The notes beneath the pieces are model-generated. The model was not told the DNA's origin and did no database searches. It saw nothing but the letters and a program-made list of their open reading frames with translations. DNA of 53,815 nt from Beijerinckiaceae bacterium. GTDB taxonomy: Bacteria; Pseudomonadota; Alphaproteobacteria; Rhizobiales; Beijerinckiaceae. The number at the start of each line of letters is the position of its first letter. Within the stretch, counting starts at the first letter, position 1. This document shows positions 1 to 7,517 of the stretch, piece after piece. The translations under genes were made by a program, and so were the position numbers. Location of the stretch: the NCBI GenBank assembly GCA_019745195.1, contig JAIETL010000069.1, forward strand, positions 1 to 53,815, in the 5' to 3' direction.

Positions 1-60
1 CCCCTTGATCCGTCTCGGTTCGGTGGAACCGGCGGACCTGGGAGAACCCTATCCGCCGTC

Positions 61-327
61 TTATTCTGCGGCCTCTTTGGCCGGGACTACGTTCACGAAA
101 GCTCGGCCGAGTTTCGTCGTGAATCGGACGCGGCCGGCCGTCGTCGCAAAGAGGGTATGGTCTTTGCCCATGCCGACATTGACGCCGGGATGCCAGGTGG
201 TCCCGCGCTGCCGAATGATGATGTTGCCCGGAATCACGGCCTGATCGCCGAACTTCTTGACCCCGAGGCGCCTACCTGCGGAATCGCGACCGTTGCGGGA
301 CGAGCCGCCTGCCTTTTTGTGAGCCAT
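61..327 (-). CDS. rpmA: 50S ribosomal protein L27
   Basis: This 88-residue protein matches bacterial L27 along its whole length. It begins [16 protein letters not shown], the glycine/serine/lysine-rich tail that reaches toward the peptidyl-transferase centre, and continues with the family core ([26 protein letters not shown]). It is a large-subunit protein that assembles with 23S rRNA. It lies 100 bases downstream of rplU on the same strand, the usual bacterial L21-L27 order, so the two are probably co-transcribed. Length and start are typical of the family. Nothing is unusual. Confidence 0.98.
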   Translation of the reverse strand: MAHKKAGGSSRNGRDSAGRRLGVKKFGDQAVIPGNIIIRQRGTTWHPGVNVGMGKDHTLFATTAGRVRFTTKLGRAFVNVVPAKEAAE

Positions 328-427
328 AACGCCCTACCTCGAAAACCTGATCACTGTGCGTAACCCGAATCGGCGGCAAAAGCCAGCCGATCCGGAGACG
401 AAATCGAATCCTGACTGACGGAAGCCG

Positions 428-1114
428 TCAGTAGTCCTCGCCGGAGGCCTGTTCGGCCTGGTCGGCCTTGGCCCGGGGGGGCTTGCCGGCCAGGAGTTCC
501 TTGGCCTGCTCGACCCATTCCTCGCGGGTGGCGCGGCCGCGGAGCTTGAGCTCCTCGTCCCACTTCGCCACGTCGGCCTCGCTCCAGCCGGCGATGTCGT
601 TCCACGAGGCGATGCCGGCCGCGCGCAGCTTCTTCTCGATGGTCGGGCCGATGCCCGAGATCAACGAGAGGTTCGAGGCGTCGAGCGCGGGGGCGTCGGC
701 TTTCGCGGCCTTGGGAGCGGCGGCCTTGCCCTTGGTCTCGCCCGAGGCGGCCGTCAGCGCGACCGGGGAGGCCTCGCCCTTCTTCATCTCCGGCTTCTTG
801 CCGCCGGTGAGGATGTCGGTGATGCGGATCACGGTCAGCTCGGCGCGGAAGCCGCGCTTGCGCTTGGAATTCTGGCGGCGACGCTTCTTGAAGGCGATGA
901 CCTTCTCGCCGCGCGCCTGCTCGACGATCTCGGCCGCGACCGTGATCTGCGAGAGCGCCTTGGCGTCCAGCGTGGTCTTGTCACCATCGGTGAGCATCAG
1001 CACGGTGCCGAAGGCGACGGTGTCGCCCGGGTTGCCTTCGATCTTGGCGGTGGTGATCTTGTCGTTGGCGGCGACGCGGAACTGCTTCCCGCCGGTCTTG
1101 ATGACTGCGAACAT
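428..1114 (-). CDS. rplU: 50S ribosomal protein L21 with C-terminal helix-hairpin-helix extension
   Basis: Residues 1-103 are L21 ([14 protein letters not shown] at the start, [15 protein letters not shown] in the RNA-binding loop). The protein then runs on to 228 residues, about twice the usual length. An Ala/Lys-rich linker (about 105-145) leads to a helix-hairpin-helix domain around 148-170 ([18 protein letters not shown]) and a charged helical tail. The start at 1114 is preceded by GGAGG seven bases upstream. An ATG four codons earlier falls inside that ribosome-binding site, and longer in-frame extensions run through non-coding DNA. Such extended L21 proteins are common in Hyphomicrobiales. 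A nucleic-acid-binding role for the tail is inferred from the fold only. Confidence 0.96.
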   Translation of the reverse strand: MFAVIKTGGKQFRVAANDKITTAKIEGNPGDTVAFGTVLMLTDGDKTTLDAKALSQITVAAEIVEQARGEKVIAFKKRRRQNSKRKRGFRAELTVIRITDILTGGKKPEMKKGEASPVALTAASGETKGKAAAPKAAKADAPALDASNLSLISGIGPTIEKKLRAAGIASWNDIAGWSEADVAKWDEELKLRGRATREEWVEQAKELLAGKPPRAKADQAEQASGEDY

Positions 1115-1460
1115 TTTATCCTCCATGTTCGGCCCTGCCCTGTCATGGCCTCGGGTTGCGAGGCGCACGCGGGACAGCTTTTTGGCAGTCGTTGCGTGGA
1201 TGGGTTTGCTCTCGGCGGCAGCGGCCGCAACGAGGCGGAACCGACATGCCAAAAGAGATCGGGCGCGGGTTTCCCCACGCGCGATGGAGGCTCGATAGTC
1301 GCAAGGCCCCCGCAGGTCAAGCACAAGCTGCCGCAGCCCGGCCAGCGGCGCCCAGCCGGGCCTGTGTGCGACCGTGCCTGTTTGCGACAAGGACGAGACT
1401 TGTCTCCGCCACATCGCGCGTGTATTGACCAGCCCGCTTCGACCAAGACGACGCGACCGC
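1115..1460. other. intergenic region between rplU and tRNA-Ser
   Basis: About 350 bases without a convincing gene. Reading frames here have no ribosome-binding sites and no recognisable family. It must hold the promoter of the rplU-rpmA operon (reading left) and of the tRNA (reading right), but I could not assign -35/-10 boxes with confidence. Confidence 0.6.
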
Positions 1461-1550
1461 GGACAGGTGGCAGAGTGGTTGAATGCACCGCACTCGAAAT
1501 GCGGCATACCCGCAAGGGTATCGGGGGTTCAAATCCCTCCCTGTCCGCCA
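1461..1550 (+). tRNA. tRNA-Ser (anticodon CGA)
   Basis: A 90-base class II tRNA with encoded CCA. The acceptor stem is GGACAGG paired with CCTGTCC, followed by discriminator G and CCA. The anticodon stem is CCGCA/TGCGG with loop CTCGAAA, giving anticodon CGA, which reads UCG serine codons. The long variable arm (ATACCCGCAAGGGTAT) is typical of tRNA-Ser. The T arm contains GGTTCAAATCC. The gene ends about 300 bases before an AT-richer accessory cluster, so it could mark an island border, but no second copy of its 3' end was seen in the window. Confidence 0.97.
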
Positions 1551-1856
1551 TCCTCGTCGCCAGAACATTGATTTCGCATAAGAATTCCGCGAAAGGCCAG
1601 TGATGGCTCAAGGAATGGTCTGCACATGTCCGAGCGATCCAAACCGAACTCAAGGCATCGCGGCGAACGGCAGTTGCCGGTCATGAGACGACCCATGAAA
1701 AGTGACCATTTTCACGGCCTGCTGCAAAATGGCGATGACAGCTTGAGCGAATCGATATGCCACGGCTGAATGGAAACATGTCTTTATATGTAAGATAAGC
1801 GCGCATATCATTTTTATCCCGTTGTCGGACTAAAATCAGTAACAGAGCGACAGACT
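1551..1856. other. AT-rich intergenic region after tRNA-Ser
   Basis: About 300 bases with no credible gene. Base composition drops sharply from about 1690 onward (ATTTTCACGG, TTTATATGTAAGATAAG, CATATCATTTTTATCC), unlike the GC-rich flanks. It likely holds the promoter of the glycosyltransferase gene at 1857. The composition change marks the left border of transferred DNA or a highly variable locus. No integrase, inverted repeat or att-like duplication was visible. Confidence 0.5.
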
Positions 1857-3098
1857 ATGAACATAGCAATGATCGGAAATATTGGAAATGCATCTTTTTT
1901 GTTGGCTGAAGGTCTAAGAGAGATTGGTCACGAAGTTCGCCTTGTAATAACTCGAAAAGAAAAACTGCATCATCCCGTCCTTTCAGGAATGATCGATAGC
2001 GTACCAGATTGGATATACGACGCTTCGGATCTGGGCAGCACCGCGTTCGAGAACCAGGACGCGGCGATAGGCCCTGCACTTTCATTTGCAACACATAAAG
2101 CCGACTTGGCAATATTGAACGACGTCGGACCATCACTGCATAATATCCTTGCGCTTCCGACAGTCTGCTTTTTGACAGGCTCCGACCTGACATATTACGC
2201 GTCCACCTCGTCTGGGTTGGCACGCCGCCAGAGCTGGTCGCCCGGATTCGCTTCATCGGTTCACGGCGTGATGTCTATCGAGGCCTGGGAACAGATCGTC
2301 TTTCGCCAGAGAGCAGGCATCAGAAATGCGTTGCTGGTGATCTATCCTCCCCATGGAGCCATGCCCGCAAGCGACGTTCTGCTCGAAGAGATCGGCCTGG
2401 AGAGCAGCAAGAGGGTTTTCCTGCCGGCTATCGATATCAAGCGCATCCATGCATCGCCCCTGCCGCCCGGGCGTGTTCTCAGGATACTGAACGGGGCTCG
2501 ACTGAACTGGGTCGAGCCGATGCCGCCCGGTTTCGCGGATCAGGACCACAAGGGCACCGACAAGCTGCTCAAGGGCTTCTCGGAGTTCCTGCGCAAAGGC
2601 GGCGAGGGACAGCTCACTCTCGTCGAAAAGGGGCTTCACATCAACGAGACGCGCATGCTGGCGCAACAGCTCGGTATCGACCGTCATATCATCTGGAAAT
2701 CCGAATTGACCCAGTCGGAATTCTATATGGAGATGAAGGCGTCACACCTCGTCTGCTGCAACCTTGGAAAGTCGGTGCCCGGACTCGCCGGCTTGGGCGG
2801 GATGGCGGCCGGCCGACCCGTCCTCGCCAACTTTCTCCCTTACGCAAATCATTTCGAGAACCGATGGCCCGTCTGCGACGCGAGAACGCCCGGCGAGATC
2901 GCGGACCACCTCTGGCGTCTCTACCGGGAGCCTGCGGCGCGCCAGGCAATTGGCGACGAGGCGCGACGTTTCGCGGAGAATTATCTCTCGCCGGCCAGCC
3001 TGGCGCGGGTTCTTGAGCGGCGGCTTGCGGACTGCCTGCGCGTCGCAAAACTCGAACTCGAGTTCGCAGAGCTGAGGGCCAATAGCGTGCGATCGTAA
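1857..3098 (+). CDS. glycosyltransferase, GT-B fold (GT4-like)
   Basis: A 413-residue protein beginning MNIAMIGNIGNASFLLAEGL, an N-terminal Rossmann-like start typical of GT-B glycosyltransferases. The C-terminal half has a GT4-like arrangement: a DHKGTDKLLKGFSEFL segment near 225-243, then a loop where the sugar-nucleotide site is expected (PGLAGLGGMAAGRPVLANF, about 310-328) and a helix-rich tail. It probably transfers a sugar to a surface glycan or lipid-linked acceptor in the cytoplasm. Donor and acceptor cannot be read from the sequence. The first 250 codons use many AT-rich codons, unlike the surrounding genome, which suggests acquisition. The start was chosen as the first ATG of the open frame; the ribosome-binding site is weak. 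It heads a cluster of carbohydrate-modifying genes on the same strand. Confidence 0.7.
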   Translation: MNIAMIGNIGNASFLLAEGLREIGHEVRLVITRKEKLHHPVLSGMIDSVPDWIYDASDLGSTAFENQDAAIGPALSFATHKADLAILNDVGPSLHNILALPTVCFLTGSDLTYYASTSSGLARRQSWSPGFASSVHGVMSIEAWEQIVFRQRAGIRNALLVIYPPHGAMPASDVLLEEIGLESSKRVFLPAIDIKRIHASPLPPGRVLRILNGARLNWVEPMPPGFADQDHKGTDKLLKGFSEFLRKGGEGQLTLVEKGLHINETRMLAQQLGIDRHIIWKSELTQSEFYMEMKASHLVCCNLGKSVPGLAGLGGMAAGRPVLANFLPYANHFENRWPVCDARTPGEIADHLWRLYREPAARQAIGDEARRFAENYLSPASLARVLERRLADCLRVAKLELEFAELRANSVRS

Positions 3099-3244
3099 AA
3101 CCTGGCCACGAGCGCGCTTGCGTATCAGGTGCCTTGTGCGCTCCAGAACGCTCGTGTAGGCCTGTGGCGATAACGGGATTGTAAAGTCGTTAACCGCTTG
3201 ATGAGACGACGAGAGCGAGCGAAAGCAGGGTAGGATCGACAATC

Positions 3245-3961
3245 ATGCCCGCTCGCAGATTGCCACCCCCGAACCACGGGGCGCCGTCGGATTGGCGGCC
3301 TGTCGTTGCCCATTACGAAAAGATGTTCGCTCGCCATGGGGCGAGTCCAAAGGGAGTCGATTGGCCCGACGGTCGCGATCTTGAGGCACGGTTTGCGGTT
3401 CAACTCGAGGTAGCACGCCACGTTCCGCCCGGGCGCCGCATCCGTCTGCTGGACGTTGGCTGTGGCCCAGGGCTCTTGATTGACTATCTCGAGCAAGTCG
3501 ATCGAGCGAGCGCGTTTGACTATGTCGGCATCGATCTCTCACCGACAATGATCGAAGCGGCACGCGGCCGGTGGCCGGAGCATGCCTTCCACGTGCATGA
3601 TCTCACATCGGACCCGACTGCGTTTGGTCTTTTCGACATTGCGATCATGAACGGTGTCCTTACAGAGCGCGTGAGCTTGACGGAGTCGCAGATGGGCGAG
3701 CTTGCGAGGCGCATCGTGCGCTCTGCATATGCGGCGACGACGGTCGGCTTGGCTTTCAACGCAATGAGCAAGCATGTCGACTTCGAGAGAGACGATCTGT
3801 TTCACTGGGGCTTCGATGAGGTCGCGAGCTTCCTCAAGAGCGACGTGACGCGCCATTTCGACTTCCGGTCTGCCTACGGACTTTATGAGTACACGGTCCA
3901 TGCTTGGCATGAGTTTCAACGTCCGCCGCCGCTCGGACGGCAGGAATGGTGGAGCCGATGA
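3245..3961 (+). CDS. class I SAM-dependent methyltransferase
   Basis: A 238-residue protein with SAM-binding motif I at about 68-78 (LLDVGCGPGLL), an acidic residue at the end of strand 2 (YVGIDLSPTMIEAAR) and a motif III-like segment (FDIAIMNGVL). This is the standard class I Rossmann methyltransferase order and size. The substrate is unknown; in this cluster a sugar or sugar-nucleotide O/N/C-methylation is plausible. Its stop overlaps the start of the acyltransferase gene (ATGA), so the two are translationally coupled. The N-terminal segment WRPVVAHYEKMFARHG resembles that of methyltransferases in polysaccharide clusters. Confidence 0.8.
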   Translation: MPARRLPPPNHGAPSDWRPVVAHYEKMFARHGASPKGVDWPDGRDLEARFAVQLEVARHVPPGRRIRLLDVGCGPGLLIDYLEQVDRASAFDYVGIDLSPTMIEAARGRWPEHAFHVHDLTSDPTAFGLFDIAIMNGVLTERVSLTESQMGELARRIVRSAYAATTVGLAFNAMSKHVDFERDDLFHWGFDEVASFLKSDVTRHFDFRSAYGLYEYTVHAWHEFQRPPPLGRQEWWSR

Positions 3962-4620
3962 GTAGGAGGCTCGTCATATTCGGGACGCGGCAGATCGCAG
4001 AGGTGATCGCCTACTTTTTTGATCACGATAGCGATTACGATGTTGTCGCGTTCACTGCGGATCGCGACTATATTTCTGACGAAAAATTCAACGGCCGTCC
4101 AGTTATACCGTTCGAAGATCTTTCGACGATCTATTCTCCCGAAGACACTGCTTTATTCGTCGCGGTCGGCTACCAGAAACTCAATGCGATTCGGCGCGAG
4201 AAGATGGCGGCCGCACGCCGAGCGGGATTTGAACTTGCCTCTTACGTCAGTTCAAAAGCCTCCACGTGGCAAGACCTGAAGCTCGGCGCGAACAGCGTCG
4301 TCATGGAAGCCAATGTCATTCAGCCATTCGTCCGCATCGGCGCAGGCGTGATACTGTGGTCAGGTAACCACATCGGGCACCATTCAGTCATCGGAGACTA
4401 CAACTTCATCGCGTCCCACGTTGTCGTATCCGGCAACGTTGTGATCGGCGAGAGCTGTTTCGTGGGCGTCAACTCGACGATCCGCGACGGCGTTCGCGTG
4501 GGCAACCGCTGTATCATCGGAGCAGGCAGCCTGCTGCTGGGCGACACGAAGGATGATGAGGTTTACTCGCAGAAAGGGACTGCGGCATCTCCCGTTCCGA
4601 GCAGTCGTGTCAGGCTATGA
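3958..4620 (+). CDS. NeuD/PglD-like sugar O- or N-acyltransferase (left-handed beta-helix)
   Basis: A 220-residue protein of the NeuD/PglD type. An N-terminal Rossmann-like domain (RLVIFGTRQIAEVIAYFF) would bind the sugar nucleotide. The C-terminal half is built of hexapeptide repeats (LGANSVVMEANVIQP, IGAGVILWSGNHIGHH, IGDYNFIASHVVVSGN, VIGESCFVGVNSTIRD) that form the acyl-CoA-binding beta-helix. The paired His at IGHHSVIGD fits the catalytic position. I start it at the ATG overlapping the upstream stop, preceded by GGTGGAG. A slightly longer start at 3946 is possible. It probably acetylates a sugar made or attached by the neighbouring genes. Confidence 0.82.
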   Translation: MSRRLVIFGTRQIAEVIAYFFDHDSDYDVVAFTADRDYISDEKFNGRPVIPFEDLSTIYSPEDTALFVAVGYQKLNAIRREKMAAARRAGFELASYVSSKASTWQDLKLGANSVVMEANVIQPFVRIGAGVILWSGNHIGHHSVIGDYNFIASHVVVSGNVVIGESCFVGVNSTIRDGVRVGNRCIIGAGSLLLGDTKDDEVYSQKGTAASPVPSSRVRL

Positions 4621-5534
4621 GGGTCGCCGGCTGGCGATCGTTAGGTCGCGTCTTCGAACCGGATGGTCGCCGGGAATGGATGGTCAGCCACGCATCTGTC
4701 CCTTTCGGCGAGCCACTTGAGAACGGTCACATCCGCATCTGGTTCAGCCCGCGTGATCGCAGCAATAGATCGAGCATTGCAAGCCTGGTGATCGACCCGA
4801 GACGTCCGAGTCAAATCTTGGATTTGTCTATCTCCCCTGTTCTCGCGCTAGGCGAACCTGGCACCTTTGATGATTCGGGAACCATGATGTCTTGGCTCCT
4901 CATCGACGGGGACTACCGGCATCTCTACTACATTGGCTGGAACCTGCGCGTTACTGTTCCGTTTCATGTCTCTATCGGGCGGGCGACCGGCCATCGGGAC
5001 GCACCTCTCGACTTCGTCAAGCAACAGGGACCGATATTGGATCGCTCCACTACTGATGCGATGTTCTGCTCGAATCCGTGCGTGATCAGACACGCAGGAC
5101 GATATCACATGTGGTATCTCTCAGGCCGCAGCTGGGCCGCTGGGGCGTCCGGAATGTCCGCGTCATATCACATAGCTTATGCGCACTCGGCGGACGGCGT
5201 CGAGTGGAGCCGGACCGGTCGCGCCGTACTGGCGCTGGAAGGCGACGAATTCGCCATGGCCAGGCCCAGTGTGATGCGCGACGGGGATGTCTGGCGGATG
5301 TGGTTCTCCGTGCGAGGCCGCGAGTGGCCCTACCGTCTGGGATCTGCCACGTCGCATGATGGCTGCTCCTGGATGCGGGACGAAGCGTCAATCCTGCCGC
5401 AGCCCGGGATCCATGACTGGGCTTCGGAGATGGTGGCCTATCCTCACGTTTTCGCCTTGAACGGACAGCACCACATGCTCTTTTGCGGCAATGGCTTCGG
5501 ACGGACCGGCTTTGGCCTCGCCGTGTTCGAATGA
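4617..5534 (+). CDS. beta-propeller protein related to GH43/GH32-type glycosidases
   Basis: A 305-residue protein made of repeated beta-strand blocks with aromatic signatures (IRIWFSPRD, HLYYIGWN, YHMWYLSGRSW, WRMWFSVRGREWPYRLG), each followed by a variant of HSADGVEW or SHDGCSW. These are hallmarks of the five-bladed propeller shared by GH43, GH32 and GH130-like proteins. No signal peptide is visible, so it probably acts in the cytoplasm. That would suit a glycan-processing or phosphorylase/transferase-like role more than scavenging. The start overlaps the previous stop by ATGA, placing it in the same operon. Catalytic acids could not be assigned with confidence, so activity is uncertain. 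Confidence 0.65.
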   Translation: MRVAGWRSLGRVFEPDGRREWMVSHASVPFGEPLENGHIRIWFSPRDRSNRSSIASLVIDPRRPSQILDLSISPVLALGEPGTFDDSGTMMSWLLIDGDYRHLYYIGWNLRVTVPFHVSIGRATGHRDAPLDFVKQQGPILDRSTTDAMFCSNPCVIRHAGRYHMWYLSGRSWAAGASGMSASYHIAYAHSADGVEWSRTGRAVLALEGDEFAMARPSVMRDGDVWRMWFSVRGREWPYRLGSATSHDGCSWMRDEASILPQPGIHDWASEMVAYPHVFALNGQHHMLFCGNGFGRTGFGLAVFE

Positions 5535-5544
5535 TCCTTGGTTT

Positions 5545-6642
5545 ATGCGAGCAGAAAGACGTCCGGTGCAGAAAACGATCCTGATCTTCCCAGCGACAAC
5601 GATCGAGGCTCAGCGGTTTGCCTCGTTGCGCCGTCGGGCCGGCTGGCGCGTCGTGGGCGCCGCATCGGTGCCGCCGGACGGGGCGCGCGCAGTCTACGAC
5701 GAATGGTTGAGCATACCCTTCGTTCACGACGACGGATTTGCGGCCGCTCTGTCTGAGGCCATCGCGACGTTTAATGTCCAGGCGATCTACTCGTCTCATG
5801 AGGTCGTGTCGGAGCACTTGCGGCGGGCTTTGCCGACGCTTGCACCAGACGTCGCTCTGGAAACGAAGCAGTCTCACGACGGCGATCTCGTTCTCGACCG
5901 CCTTTTGGCGGAAGCCTACGCCGCCTATGTCGAACTTGTAGCGCATACAGACGCTCGGCTGAAGATCAGCGCCGATATCCACCGCGCCGTACTCGGGCGT
6001 GCGGTCGAAATGCGTGGTGAGAGTGGACTGAAGAAGCTGAGCGCGATCATGGCCGTCATGGCCGACTGCCCAAAGGGAGACATCATCGAAATTGGCACTT
6101 TCGCCGGCCGCTCAGCCTTTGTTCTCGGCTGGTCAGCGCGTCGATACGGCGTCGGGCCGACCCTCTGCATCGATCCCTGGAATACGCAGGACGCGCTCCA
6201 GGCGGACACCTCCTCAGTCCTGCAGGACGTGACGCGGTCGCTCGACTTCGAAGCGGTCAGGCAGGAGTTCTTGGCCAATCTCGTGCCGATATTCTTCGAG
6301 ACGCTCAACTATCGGCAAGAACGCGCTGACATCGTAAGCGGCGAGTATGGCCCGGAGTACACCGTAGGACCGACCGAATTTGGTACCACTTGCTTTGCCG
6401 GCAAAGTGGCATTCTTGCATGTCGACGGAAACCACGACCACGCAGCCGCAACCCTGGATCTGGCCGCGTGGGCGCCCAAGGTCGCGCATCGCGGGATCGT
6501 CGTCGTCGATGACTACGAATGGTCCTTCGGCACTGGGCCAAAAAGGGCGGCGGATGAATTGTTGCAACGCGGCGGGGAGTTCGAGACGATCGGCCTGGTG
6601 GACGGCGCGCTGTTTCTGAGGCGCGTCGGCGACGCTCGGTGA
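5545..6642 (+). CDS. fusion protein: Rossmann/pre-ATP-grasp-like domain plus class I methyltransferase
   Basis: About 365 residues. The N-terminal 120 (KTILIFPATTIEAQRFASL, then ARAVYDEWLSIPFV and AIYSSHEVVSEHL) look like the nucleotide-binding N-terminal domain of ATP-grasp or sugar-modifying enzymes. The C-terminal 220 residues are a class I methyltransferase of the Methyltransf_24/macrocin-O-methyltransferase type (GDIIEIGTFAGRSAFVLGW, VAFLHVDGNHDH, GIVVVDDYEW). The metal-site acidic residues expected of that family are present in VDGNHDH and VVDDYEW. The start is uncertain: ATG 5545 is used, eleven bases after the previous stop, and a GTG at 5566 is also possible. Last gene of the plus-strand run. 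Confidence 0.68.
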   Translation: MRAERRPVQKTILIFPATTIEAQRFASLRRRAGWRVVGAASVPPDGARAVYDEWLSIPFVHDDGFAAALSEAIATFNVQAIYSSHEVVSEHLRRALPTLAPDVALETKQSHDGDLVLDRLLAEAYAAYVELVAHTDARLKISADIHRAVLGRAVEMRGESGLKKLSAIMAVMADCPKGDIIEIGTFAGRSAFVLGWSARRYGVGPTLCIDPWNTQDALQADTSSVLQDVTRSLDFEAVRQEFLANLVPIFFETLNYRQERADIVSGEYGPEYTVGPTEFGTTCFAGKVAFLHVDGNHDHAAATLDLAAWAPKVAHRGIVVVDDYEWSFGTGPKRAADELLQRGGEFETIGLVDGALFLRRVGDAR

Positions 6643-6803
6643 TGGCGCGGCTTCATCAATCGTCACGTAACGCTTGAGAGACATCCAACCGCCGCTCATG
6701 TCCGCCGTCATATGAGCACGAGGCGCCGCATACCTGCCGCGGAGGCATGAGCGCTACCTCGCGTGCAGGGCCGAACGACCGCTCAGCCGGCGCGCGATCG
6801 GTG

Positions 6804-7496
6804 TCAGCCCAATTGACTGTAAATCTCAGCCCTGATGCTCGCCGGATCTTCAGTCAGAAGACGTTCCAGAATGGAATGGTTGTAGCCGGTATAATTATCC
6901 AGAAAACGAAGCTCGATACCGTCTTTACGAAAATTATCCTGGTCGTAGAGATCGACCCCGCCAGGCGCGTTCAGGTAGGTGGTTGCATTCACCTTCGCAG
7001 CGATAGCGAGGATGCGGGCCTCGCCACGCTTGGCCGGGTCGATGTCCAATGTGCTGGACCGCAGCACGGTCCAGGGAATATCGAGCCTGACGGCGGCCCA
7101 CTCGAGCAGCCTCACAATGTAATCGGCCGGCGGCACGCTCATATCGAACAGCAGACTGGCGATCTCGTTGTCGTCGTCTGCCACAATCTTGTTCAGGGCC
7201 GGAAATCGGCGTGCTTCATTCAAAAATTCCTGCCTGGCGCCATCGCGGAACTCGAGATCCTTGATCAGGACGTCCTGCGGCGCCTTTTTCAGCGGCAGCG
7301 TCATCCACTCCAGACCGCCGGCTGCGTTATGCATCTTGTTGCGATGCAGCCAGCCCCGTCGCGAGAACTGCACGCAATCGTAGATCACGAACACATCCGT
7401 CGCGGCAAGCAGCCGAAAATAACCGGCGTAAGGGATGAAATAGGGCTGCATCACCGCTATGGTCCGGCGCCGGCTGGCTTCTCTCACAGTACCCAT
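6804..7496 (-). CDS. WbqC-family protein
   Basis: A 230-residue protein containing the WbqC family signature near its start (AVMQPYFIPYAGYFRLLAATDVF), followed by RRGWLHRNKM and a C-terminal PGGVDLYDQDNF. WbqC-like proteins occur in O-antigen, capsule and sugar-aminotransfer clusters. Their reaction is thought to be acylation or aminoacyl modification of amino sugars, but is poorly characterised. It is convergent with the methyltransferase to its left and divergent, with very little space, from the DegT aminotransferase to its right. That pairing is typical and suggests they act on the same amino sugar. No strong ribosome-binding site is seen before this ATG; an internal ATG at 7451 would truncate the conserved start. 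Confidence 0.82.
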   Translation of the reverse strand: MGTVREASRRRTIAVMQPYFIPYAGYFRLLAATDVFVIYDCVQFSRRGWLHRNKMHNAAGGLEWMTLPLKKAPQDVLIKDLEFRDGARQEFLNEARRFPALNKIVADDDNEIASLLFDMSVPPADYIVRLLEWAAVRLDIPWTVLRSSTLDIDPAKRGEARILAIAAKVNATTYLNAPGGVDLYDQDNFRKDGIELRFLDNYTGYNHSILERLLTEDPASIRAEIYSQLG

Positions 7497-7517
7497 CGCC
7501 GCTACAGGAGCGCCCCG

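Noticed and set aside
16..31. CGGTTC-GGTG-GAACCG hairpin downstream of rpmA as a terminator
   Set aside because: Only a 6-bp stem and no T-run in the direction of rpmA transcription; the true terminator may lie outside the window.
1115..1507. N-terminal extension of L21
   Set aside because: L21 homology and the ribosome-binding site place the start at 1114; the extension crosses non-coding DNA and part of the tRNA.
1461..1856. Integration site (att) at tRNA-Ser
   Set aside because: No repeat of the tRNA 3' end and no integrase gene were found in the window; left as a possibility only.
6747..7517. N-terminal 257-codon extension of the DegT aminotransferase
   Set aside because: It is only the complement of the WbqC gene and shows no domain; the homologous part begins after 7518.
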